Source: Streptacidiphilus fuscans
Lineage (GTDB): Bacteria; Actinomycetota; Actinomycetes; Streptomycetales; Streptomycetaceae
Assembly: GCF_015690355.1 (NCBI RefSeq)
Contig: NZ_JADPRT010000001.1
Coordinates: 310,001-374,000 of the forward strand
Direction: 5' to 3'
DNA: 64,000 nucleotides
In this document: positions 41,068 to 48,090 of the stretch, piece by piece
Position numbering within the stretch: position 1 is the first letter of the stretch
Layout of the letters: every line of letters starts with the position of its first letter
Position numbers and translations under genes: made by a program
Notes under the pieces: generated by a model
Told to the model about the DNA's origin: nothing
Database searches by the model: none
Seen by the model: the letters and a program-made list of their open reading frames with translations, nothing else

Positions 41068-42069
41068 ATGGAGACGGCGAACACGAACCAGGGCCCCGAC
41101 GACGCGGACGGGCAGCGTGAGCAGGGCGGGCAGCAGTGGCGCGTCGAGTTCGACGCGGAGGTGGCCTTCGCCAACGGCGGCGGCCTGCAGACCCAGGGGT
41201 TCCGACTGGACGTGCCCGGCCCGGATCTCGGCGACGACGAGATCGCCGAGCTGCTCGTGCGTCACCTCGGCCTGCTGATGGTCGACACGGTGCGCATCAG
41301 CGACAGGCGGACGCTGCGCGAGCCGCACAAGGGCGGGCGCGGCACCGTCGGAGCAGCCGCGCAGTCGACGGACGCACAGGCGACGAACGCACCGGCGACG
41401 GCTCGTCGGATCGTCGACCTCAGCCACGCGATCCGGCACGGCATGGTCACCTACCCGGGCCTGCCCGCGCCCGAGATCAGCGACCACCTCTCACGCGAGG
41501 CCTCCCACGACCACTACGCGCCCGGCACCGAGTTCCAGATCGGCCGGATCTCGATGGTCGCCAACACCGGCACCTACCTGGACAGCCCCTTCCACCGCTT
41601 CGGCGACGCGCCGGACCTGGCGGGGCTTCCGCTCGACGGGCTGGTCGACCTGGACGGGCTGGTGATCCGGGTCCTCGGCGCGCAGGACCGCGCCGTCGAC
41701 CGGAACGCGCTGCTGCCGCACCAGGTCACCGGCCGTGCGGTGCTGATCCACACCGGCTGGGACCGGCACTGGGGCACCGACCGCTACGGATCCGGCGGCC
41801 ACCCGTTCCTCACGGCGCAGGCCGCCGCGTGGCTCGCCGAGCAGCGGCCCGCGCTGGTGGGCATCGACTCGGTGAACCTCGACGACACCGACGACCCGAC
41901 CCGCCCCGCGCACACCGCCCTGCTCGCCGCGGGCATCCCCGTCGTGGAGCACCTCACCGGTCTCCAGCAGCTACCCACGGACGCCTTCCGCTTCCACGCC
42001 GCCCCACCCGCCGTCGAGGGCATGGGCACCTTCCCGGTCCGCGCCTACGCGGTGCTGCGGGGGAATTGA
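41068..42069 (+). CDS. Cyclase-family (kynurenine formamidase-like) hydrolase with extra N-terminal domain
   Basis: About 333 residues. The C-terminal ~215 residues are a cyclase-family metal hydrolase: RIVDLSHAIRHGMVTYPG, the metal-binding segment NTGTYLDSPFHRF (the family HxGTHxDxPxH is here NTGTYLDSPFH) and VNLDDTDDP. The first ~100 residues form a separate small alpha/beta domain (WRVEFDAEVAFANGGG, then DTVRISDRRTLREP) that I do not recognise. The first His of the usual metal motif is replaced by Asn, so metal binding may be altered. The start is uncertain: ATG 41068 or nearby GTG codons, none with a ribosome site. It is divergent from a LysR gene. Confidence 0.8.
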   Translation: METANTNQGPDDADGQREQGGQQWRVEFDAEVAFANGGGLQTQGFRLDVPGPDLGDDEIAELLVRHLGLLMVDTVRISDRRTLREPHKGGRGTVGAAAQSTDAQATNAPATARRIVDLSHAIRHGMVTYPGLPAPEISDHLSREASHDHYAPGTEFQIGRISMVANTGTYLDSPFHRFGDAPDLAGLPLDGLVDLDGLVIRVLGAQDRAVDRNALLPHQVTGRAVLIHTGWDRHWGTDRYGSGGHPFLTAQAAAWLAEQRPALVGIDSVNLDDTDDPTRPAHTALLAAGIPVVEHLTGLQQLPTDAFRFHAAPPAVEGMGTFPVRAYAVLRGN

Positions 42070-42085
42070 ATTTCCTGTGAAATTC
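42068..42085. promoter_or_regulatory. AT-rich inverted repeat after cyclase gene
   Basis: GAATTTC (42068-42074) and GAAATTC (42079-42085) overlap the cyclase stop codon. It lies in an unusually A/T-rich patch and is either a weak terminator or an operator. Confidence 0.35.
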
Positions 42086-42369
42086 CTGTCCCGATTTTGA
42101 ACGGGTTCCCGTGTCGAGGGAAAGCATGGCCCCTGGAGTCCGCTGACGAATCAACCTGAACGCGGAGAGAACGGACATCACGGCATCAGGTGCCCGTCCT
42201 TAGCTGGGAGTTTGGCCACAGGGGCCTGATGATTCCCTGTGTAGGGTGCAGAGGGGCTGCGTCGTGCGGCGCGGCCGATTGCGTGGCGTTGCAGCATCCA
42301 GCTGCCCTTGCGCCGCCCGGCGTTTCCCTCTCCCCCTTTCCTCCCCGGCTCCCGGAGATCTACGGCCTT
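42086..42369. other. Intergenic region before acyltransferase
   Basis: About 285 bp without a convincing gene. It contains small dyads, ACGGG-TT-CCCGT (42101-42112) and CACAGGG/CCCTGTG (42217-42241). It is the most A/T-rich stretch nearby and probably holds the promoter and leader of the acyltransferase gene. No known riboswitch is recognised. Confidence 0.4.
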
Positions 42370-43539
42370 ATGCCCACCGCACAGACCGCCTCCCCGTCCG
42401 CCACGTCGTCGGTTGCGCCGTCCGTCCCGCCGCTGAGCGGGCCGGTCAGAGCGGGGCGTCGACCACGGTTGGACTCGCTGACCGGTCTGCGGTGGTTCGC
42501 CGCCTTGGCGGTGTTCGCCTTCCACACCAACCAGGTGGGACGCGTTCCCAAGCTGCAGATCCCCGCCAGCTACGGGGACGCGGGTGTGGCGTTCTTCTTC
42601 ATCCTCTCCGGGTTCGTGCTGGCCTGGTCGTTCTCGCCCGACACGCCGGCGCGGGTCTTCTACTGGCGGCGCTTCGCCCGCATCTGGCCGCCGCTGCTGG
42701 TGACGACGGTGTTCGCCTTCTTCGGGCTGCAGCAGACCTGGCACCAGGCCGCCAAGGCGGTGGTGCTGGGGCTGACCCTGCTGCTGGCCTGGCACCCCAA
42801 CACCACGCTGGTCGGGAACCCGGTCGCCTGGTCGCTGTCCGCGGAGGCCTTCTTCTACCTGCTGTTCCCGCTGGTGATCCGGCCGATACTGAAGGCGCGC
42901 CCGGCCGTGCTGGCGTTGCTGGCGGCGGTCCTGATCGCGGTCGACATCGTGTTCCGGAAGGTCGCGTTCGACTACTACCTGCCGCACCACTACGACACCT
43001 TCCACGTCCTGCTGGTGCAGTGGATCCCCGCCTACCGCGCCATGGAGTTCATCCTCGGCGTGGTGGTGGCCGCGGCGCTGATCCGCGGGTGGCGGCCCCG
43101 CATCCCCGTCAGCGTCGCGCTGCTGGTGGTGGGCCTGGACGTGTTCGCCATGTGGTGGGCCCACTACGAGCGCTGGCTCGGCGCGTCGTGGACCAGCCAA
43201 CTCCTCAGCCCGGCCCTCGCGTTGCTGATCCTGGCCGCCGCACTGCGGGACCTGAGCGGCAAGCGCTCGGTGCTGCGCAGCAAGCCGCTGCTGCGCCTGG
43301 GGGAGTGGTCGTACTGTTTCTACCTGATCCACGCGACGGTGATCTTCGGCCTGAGCCGCTACTTCCATCCGCCGGTGGGGCCGGCGCTGGCGACGAACCT
43401 GGGGTACGACGCCGTCTGGCTCGCCATCTCGCTGGTCCTCTCCTGGCTCTGCTACCGGTTCGTGGAGAAGCCCGCGGAGAAGTGGCTGCGCGCCCGGTAC
43501 GGCGCCCGCCCGGCGAAGACCGCGCTCGCTTCCGCCTGA
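42370..43539 (+). CDS. Acyltransferase 3 family membrane protein
   Basis: A 389-residue integral membrane O-acyltransferase (OafA/YrhL group) with about ten helices. RPRLDSLTGLRWFAALAVFAFH contains the active-site His of helix 1 (RWFAALAVFAFH), and FFFILSGFVLAWSF and FYWRRFARIWPP are the following family motifs (the R-x-x-R pattern). It probably acylates a sugar, glycan or lipid at the membrane. ATG 42370 follows GGAG at 12 nt; sequence further upstream is not membrane-like. It converges on the flavin reductase fusion gene 36 bp away. Confidence 0.9.
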   Translation: MPTAQTASPSATSSVAPSVPPLSGPVRAGRRPRLDSLTGLRWFAALAVFAFHTNQVGRVPKLQIPASYGDAGVAFFFILSGFVLAWSFSPDTPARVFYWRRFARIWPPLLVTTVFAFFGLQQTWHQAAKAVVLGLTLLLAWHPNTTLVGNPVAWSLSAEAFFYLLFPLVIRPILKARPAVLALLAAVLIAVDIVFRKVAFDYYLPHHYDTFHVLLVQWIPAYRAMEFILGVVVAAALIRGWRPRIPVSVALLVVGLDVFAMWWAHYERWLGASWTSQLLSPALALLILAAALRDLSGKRSVLRSKPLLRLGEWSYCFYLIHATVIFGLSRYFHPPVGPALATNLGYDAVWLAISLVLSWLCYRFVEKPAEKWLRARYGARPAKTALASA

Positions 43540-43575
43540 TCGCTGAGTGATCCCAGCCTGATCCCAGCCTGATCC

Positions 43576-44565
43576 TCATGGCTCCAGGTCGGTGACACCC
43601 CGCCCGGTCAGCACGTCGAACGGCACCGAGGCCTGGTCGTGCACGATCAGCCAGGCGCCGCCGACACGCCGGAAGCAGAAGGTTCCGCGCACCCACATCC
43701 CGTCCACGGCCGAACCGTTCGCGAGCCTGCCGCTCAGCCGCCCGAAGCCGTGCGCGACCGCGAGATCGCCGCCGACGGTGACGTCCAGATCGCGCAGCTC
43801 GTAGGAGACCTCGTCGAAGAGCGTGAACACCCGGGCCCAGTTCTTCAGCTTGGCGTCCACGCCGACGTGCTGGAGCGGCGGTTCCACGTCGAAGGAGACG
43901 ACGTCCGTCGCGTAGATCCGGCGCAGCGCGTCGAGGTCCCTTGCGTGGATGCCGTCGACGATCGCGTCGATCCGCGCGCGGATCTCCGTCTCGGCACCCG
44001 GTCCGGAGCGCAGCGTCGACATGGCGGTCGTCCAGGAGACGACCTTGTCCAGCATCAGGTCCAGCGACCGCAGGGCGGCCTCCCCGGGCCGGAACACCGC
44101 GTGGTCCTCGAACTCGTCCGCGAACGGCAGGATGACCGGCGCCGCCACCACCGCCAGCTGCAACGCCGCGCCGACCAGCTTCAGTTGCTCGACCGCCCGA
44201 ACGCCGCCGTTGACGCCGTACGAGACGAACCCGGCGGCCTTGTCGTTCCACTCGGTGTAGAGGTGGTCCAGGGCGTTCTTCAAGGCGCCCGGCATGCCCA
44301 GGTTGTGCTCCGAGGTCACGAAGACGAACCCGTCGCACGCCGCGACCGCCGCGCTGAAGGCCTGGGTGCGCTCCTCGTCGTAGACGCCGCGCGAAGCCAT
44401 CGCCGGTATCGGCGTGGCCAGGACCGGGAGCTCGAAGTCCTTCAGGTCGATCAGCTCGAACGCGGCGTCGGTCCGCTGCCCGGCACGCTCCAGGACCCAC
44501 TGCGCGACCTGTCCGCCGCGACGACCGGAGCGCACGCTGCCCAGGATGATCCCGATCGTGGTCAT
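43576..44565 (-). CDS. NADPH-dependent FMN reductase fused to SnoaL-like domain
   Basis: A 329-residue fusion. Residues 1-190 are a flavodoxin-like NADPH:FMN reductase (IGIILGSVRSGRRGGQVAQW for the FMN phosphate loop, then TSEHNLGMPGALKNALDHLY). Residues about 200-325 are a SnoaL/DUF4440-like cone fold (IDAIVDGIHARDLDALRRIY, then GTFCFRRVGGAWLIVHDQAS). AAGGTGG precedes the ATG. It is divergent from an ECF41-type sigma factor that also ends in a SnoaL-like domain. ECF41 factors are typically paired with an oxidoreductase-type target, so this is the probable target gene. Its flavin-dependent substrate is unknown. Confidence 0.87.
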   Translation of the reverse strand: MTTIGIILGSVRSGRRGGQVAQWVLERAGQRTDAAFELIDLKDFELPVLATPIPAMASRGVYDEERTQAFSAAVAACDGFVFVTSEHNLGMPGALKNALDHLYTEWNDKAAGFVSYGVNGGVRAVEQLKLVGAALQLAVVAAPVILPFADEFEDHAVFRPGEAALRSLDLMLDKVVSWTTAMSTLRSGPGAETEIRARIDAIVDGIHARDLDALRRIYATDVVSFDVEPPLQHVGVDAKLKNWARVFTLFDEVSYELRDLDVTVGGDLAVAHGFGRLSGRLANGSAVDGMWVRGTFCFRRVGGAWLIVHDQASVPFDVLTGRGVTDLEP

Positions 44566-44725
44566 CGTCCACCTTCTCTGTCTGTGTCCGTCTGTGTGTC
44601 TGTCGGGTGAGGCCTCCGATCGGTATGACGACGCAGCCCGTCGAAGTGTCAGGCCCGGACGCCGAGATGCCGCCGGGCGGTCGAGTCGACCTGACGTTTC
44701 GCGGCGCTGATTCGTCGGATGGGGT

Positions 44726-45721
44726 ATGACCCACTCCATGGACCCCGCTGACGCCGCCGCCTCACTCGACGAGATCGCCGGCGAGCGCCGCCACCTGCTC
44801 AACCTCGGCTACCGGCTGCTCGGCTCGCTCGCCGAGGCGGAGGACGCGGTGCAGGAGACGTATGCGCGCTGGTACGCGATGTCGAGGGAGCAGCAGGAGG
44901 AGATCGCCGCACCGGCCGCGTGGCTGACCCGGGTGGCGAGCCGGATCTGCCTGGACCTGCTGGCCTCGGCGCGGGTGCGGCGGGAGCGGTATGTGGGGGA
45001 GTGGATCCCCGAGCCGTTGCCGGGCCGCGCGGAGTGGCTGACCGGGCGTCCGGGCTCGGGCGTGGCGTCGGCCGAGGGGGTGGACCCCGCGGACCGGGTG
45101 ACGCTCGACGAGTCGGTCAGCATGGCGTTCCTGGTGGCGCTGGAGGCGATGACCCCGGCGCAACGGGTGGCCCTGATCCTGCACGACGTCTTCGAGTACC
45201 CGTTCACCGAGGTCGCCGCCGTCACCGGCCGGACTCCGGCGGCCTGCCGCGAGCTCGCGTCGGCGGCCCGCCGCCGGATGCGCGCCGCGCGCCCGGAAGG
45301 CGCCGACGCCGACGCCGACGCCGAGCACACCGGCAGCAGCGGGATCGCCGCGTCGACGGCCGAGCAGGCCGCTCTGGTTCGCGACTTCCAACGTGCCTGG
45401 CACGCCCAGGATCTGAACGCCCTGGTCGCGCTCCTCGACCCGGCCGCCGTCTTCACCGCCGACGGCGGTGGCGTCGTCCAGGCCGCTCTGCACCCGATCC
45501 ACGGCGCGGCGCAGATCGCCGACTTCATCGTCGAGGTGGCCCGTCAGGTCGCGCACTCGGTGACGCTGGACGAGCGACTGGTCAACGGACGGCCGGGGCT
45601 GCTGGTGCGCAAGGACGGCGAGACGTCCGCGGTGTACGCGTTCGACGTCGCGGGCGGACGGATCACCCGGATCTGGGTGGTACGGAACCCGGAGAAGCTG
45701 CGGCTGTGGGAAGCGGAGTGA
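44726..45721 (+). CDS. ECF41-type (SigJ-like) RNA polymerase sigma factor
   Basis: A 331-residue extracytoplasmic-function sigma factor. Sigma region 2 is near residues 20-90 (LNLGYRLLGSLAEAEDAVQE) and region 4 near 135-190 (MTPAQRVALILHDVFEYPFT). The C-terminal ~125 residues are a SnoaL-like domain that in ECF41 factors replaces a separate anti-sigma protein. Two ECF41 hallmarks are present: a DGGG motif (TADGGGVV) and an NPDKL-like motif near the end (RNPEKLRLW). It is divergent from a flavin reductase-SnoaL fusion, the probable target. The inducing signal is unknown. Confidence 0.92.
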   Translation: MTHSMDPADAAASLDEIAGERRHLLNLGYRLLGSLAEAEDAVQETYARWYAMSREQQEEIAAPAAWLTRVASRICLDLLASARVRRERYVGEWIPEPLPGRAEWLTGRPGSGVASAEGVDPADRVTLDESVSMAFLVALEAMTPAQRVALILHDVFEYPFTEVAAVTGRTPAACRELASAARRRMRAARPEGADADADAEHTGSSGIAASTAEQAALVRDFQRAWHAQDLNALVALLDPAAVFTADGGGVVQAALHPIHGAAQIADFIVEVARQVAHSVTLDERLVNGRPGLLVRKDGETSAVYAFDVAGGRITRIWVVRNPEKLRLWEAE

Positions 45722-45741
45722 GCCCGAGGTGAGCCCGGACA

Positions 45742-45783
45742 CAGCCCGGCCGCAGTGATGGAGCACGCACTGCGGCCGGGCTG
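45742..45783. terminator. Bidirectional terminator between sigma factor and LCP genes
   Basis: CAGCCCGGCCGCAGTG (45742-45757) pairs perfectly with 45768-45783, a 16-bp stem with a 10-nt loop between convergent stop codons. Confidence 0.85.
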
Positions 45784-45796
45784 CCCGCCGTGGGCG

Positions 45797-47107
45797 TCAG
45801 CCTCCGGAGACGTTCGTCGTCGGGTCGTTGGACGCGATGGTCACCGGCTGGTCGTTCTGGAGCTCGCTGAAGAGCGTCTTGGACTGCGTCTTGTCCCAGA
45901 GCAGCGCGTCGCCGTCGGTCGGGGTGTAGTAGTTCGCGTCCCCGACCGGGACCGTCAGCGACTTGCCGTTGCCGCCGGAGACGTTCTTCATCGCGAAGAA
46001 CATCTGCGCCAGGTCGTACGGGCTCATGCCCTTGTCCACGCTCAGCGTCGCCGTGCCCGCGCTGAGGGCCGGGTAGAGCTTGAACGGGTTCAGCAGCGTC
46101 GAGGGCGTGGCCGCCTGGTGGGCGACGGCGGCGAGGAACTTCTGCTGGTCCGCCATGCGGCCCAGGTCCTGCGACGCCTCCTGGTGGCGCTCGCGGACGA
46201 ACGCCAGGGACTGCGCGCCGTTGAAGGTCTGGCAGCCGGCCTTGAAGTTCGCGCCCGAGGCCTGGTCCACCATCGGCTTGGCCAGGCACATGGTGACCCC
46301 GCCCAGCGCGTCGACGAGGTTGACGAAGCCGCCGAACCCGATCTCCGCGTAGTGGTCGATGTGGATGCCGGTGTTGTACTCGACGGTCTGCGCCAGCAGC
46401 TGTCCGCCGCCCCAGGAGAACGCGGTGTTGAGCTTGTGCTGGGTCGCCGGGTACTGCTTGCCGGAGGAGCCGGTGAACGCGGGGATGGTGACGTAGCTGT
46501 CGCGCGGCAGGCTGACCAGCGTGTCGCCGTTGGCGCCGACGTGCAGGATCAGCATCGAGTCGCTGTTGCCGTACTGGCCCTCGTTGTCACTGCCGGTGTG
46601 CAGCTGTTGCTGCTGCGTCGCGGTGAGGTTCTGCCGGTTGTCCGAGCCCGCGATCAGGTAGTTCGTGCCCTGGCCGGTCGGGGGCTGGTTCGGCAGTGCG
46701 CCCAGGTCGACGGTGTGGTTGAGCTGGCTGTCCGCCCAGGCGTAGGTGCCGCCCGCGGTGGCCAGCAGGGCGATGACCAGTCCTCCCGCGACGTAGGCGG
46801 TCCGGCGGCGCCAGGACCAGCGGCGCCAGCCGCGCGGCGGACGCCCGCCGGTGGTGCCGGAGCTGTAGGTCCCGCCGGGGCCGGACGGAGCTCCCGTCCG
46901 GGACGCCGCTGCTGGACGGGACTGAGTACCAGGACGGGCCGACGCGGTGGACGCCCCCGGGGTGCCGGGGACCTGGCGGGCGGGCTGGCGCAGGCGGGAC
47001 CGCCCGCTCGCTCCGCCCCGGGGCGAGAGGCCAGGAGGCAGCGGCGGCTCCTGACCGCCCCCGCCGTTGTCGGCGCTGCTGTTCCACTGATCGGCCCATT
47101 CGTTCAT
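45797..47107 (-). CDS. LytR-CpsA-Psr (LCP) family cell-wall ligase
   Basis: A 436-residue LCP protein. The cytoplasmic N-terminal ~100 residues are Pro/Gly/Arg-rich and disordered; one membrane helix is near residues 105-125 (YVAGGLVIALLATAGGTYAW). The extracellular LCP catalytic domain includes YLIAGSDNR, SDSMLILHVGANGDTLVSLP followed by RDSYV, and the phosphate-binding FVRERHQ...DLGRM region. It attaches glycopolymers to peptidoglycan from polyprenyl-pyrophosphate carriers. ATG 47107 was chosen; a GTG two codons earlier is possible and no clear ribosome site is seen. Confidence 0.9.
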   Translation of the reverse strand: MNEWADQWNSSADNGGGGQEPPLPPGLSPRGGASGRSRLRQPARQVPGTPGASTASARPGTQSRPAAASRTGAPSGPGGTYSSGTTGGRPPRGWRRWSWRRRTAYVAGGLVIALLATAGGTYAWADSQLNHTVDLGALPNQPPTGQGTNYLIAGSDNRQNLTATQQQQLHTGSDNEGQYGNSDSMLILHVGANGDTLVSLPRDSYVTIPAFTGSSGKQYPATQHKLNTAFSWGGGQLLAQTVEYNTGIHIDHYAEIGFGGFVNLVDALGGVTMCLAKPMVDQASGANFKAGCQTFNGAQSLAFVRERHQEASQDLGRMADQQKFLAAVAHQAATPSTLLNPFKLYPALSAGTATLSVDKGMSPYDLAQMFFAMKNVSGGNGKSLTVPVGDANYYTPTDGDALLWDKTQSKTLFSELQNDQPVTIASNDPTTNVSGG

Positions 47108-47426
47108 GCGCACAGTGTGCTGCAGTCGGATGAAAGACCTGTGGAGGCACTGTTCTTACCCCGTGCCGAGCCGATGACGGGTTTGTTGCACATCAGGGAC
47201 AGTGCCCTGCGAGTGCCCGGTCCGCCCTCCGCCTGCGACCGCCCCTGTCTGCGCCTTCGCACGGTACGGGGTGGTTCGGCCACTCCGGGTGAGCTCGGCC
47301 TGACGCGGTCGCCGGAGCCTCGTCAAGGTCGACACTGTCGCAAAGCTGTGACACGAAACACCGGCTTTTGTCCGATCCGAGTGGCCTGGGACCGGTTGGC
47401 GGCCGACGTGGAGGATGATCGACTCC
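47108..47426. other. Divergent intergenic region between LCP and MarC genes
   Basis: 319 bp without a gene. It should contain promoters in both directions. No palindrome of the rifamycin-associated-element kind (a 19-bp dyad known upstream of rph genes) was recognised by eye. GCAAAG followed at 20 nt by TTTTGT is a poor promoter match upstream of marC. Confidence 0.4.
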
Positions 47427-48074
47427 ATGTCCTCGCTCACCGGGCCGCTCAACGTCACCAGCACCTTCGTCACCTTCTTCGCGGTCGTCGGGCCGCCCAA
47501 GGTGATGCTGTCCTTCGCCCACGTGGCGCGGGGGCGCACCACGCTCGTGGCGCGTCGGGTGGCCCTGCTGGCCTCGGGGGCCTCGGCGCTGCTGGGTGCG
47601 CTCTGCGCGTGGACGGCGCCCTACGTGACGGACTTCTTCCACATCAGCGTCGAGTCGCTGGAGCTCGCCGGTGGGATCATCTTCTTCCTCTACGCGGTCG
47701 GTCTTGTGCTCGGCGTGCACGTCGGCGCGGACAGCCCGGAGGAGGTGGACGAGATGCACCCGGTGGTCTCCGGCTTCCGGGAACTGCTGCTGCCCTACGT
47801 GGTGAGCCCGCTGGCGGTGACCGCGGTCCTGGTGGAGTCCCTGAACCGGAACGACTGGGGCTGGCGCAGCAGCGTGGTCGCGTCCTTCGTGGCCGTGGCG
47901 ATGATCGACGCGGTCTGCATGGTGGCCACGACCGGGCTGCTGCGCAAGGTGCACACGACCACTCTGGAGATGTGCTCGCGGCTGTTGGGCCTTCTCCTGG
48001 CGGCCGTGGGAGTGGAACTGTTCCTGACAGGCCTGGACCATGCGATCGCCGAGTGGTCCAGCGCCTCACACTGA
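47427..48074 (+). CDS. MarC-family membrane protein
   Basis: A 215-residue integral membrane protein of the MarC/UPF0056 type with about six helices. It opens FVTFFAVVGPPKVMLSFAHV and has a charged mid-loop (HVGADSPEEVDEMHPVV). The founding member was once linked to antibiotic resistance, a link later disputed, so the function is unknown. The start is ATG 47427 with GGAGG 12 nt upstream; an ATG four codons earlier abuts that site. Its stop is 16 bp before the rifamycin phosphotransferase gene, implying an operon. Confidence 0.8.
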   Translation: MSSLTGPLNVTSTFVTFFAVVGPPKVMLSFAHVARGRTTLVARRVALLASGASALLGALCAWTAPYVTDFFHISVESLELAGGIIFFLYAVGLVLGVHVGADSPEEVDEMHPVVSGFRELLLPYVVSPLAVTAVLVESLNRNDWGWRSSVVASFVAVAMIDAVCMVATTGLLRKVHTTTLEMCSRLLGLLLAAVGVELFLTGLDHAIAEWSSASH

Positions 48075-48090
48075 TCGGAGAGGTGTCGCG

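Noticed and set aside
42086..42369. Riboswitch in the long leader of the acyltransferase gene
   Set aside because: Only small unrelated hairpins are visible; no conserved core of a known riboswitch class is recognised.
44566..44725. ECF41 target promoter (TGTCACA-N16-CGTC type) between the sigma factor and reductase genes
   Set aside because: GTGTCAGG and its complement occur near 44646, but I found no matching -10 at the right spacing on either strand, so I do not call it.
47114..48090. Rifamycin-associated element upstream of rph
   Set aside because: No 19-bp dyad of the expected GGGGCTTGC-like form could be found by eye in the leader of marC or in the marC-rph gap.
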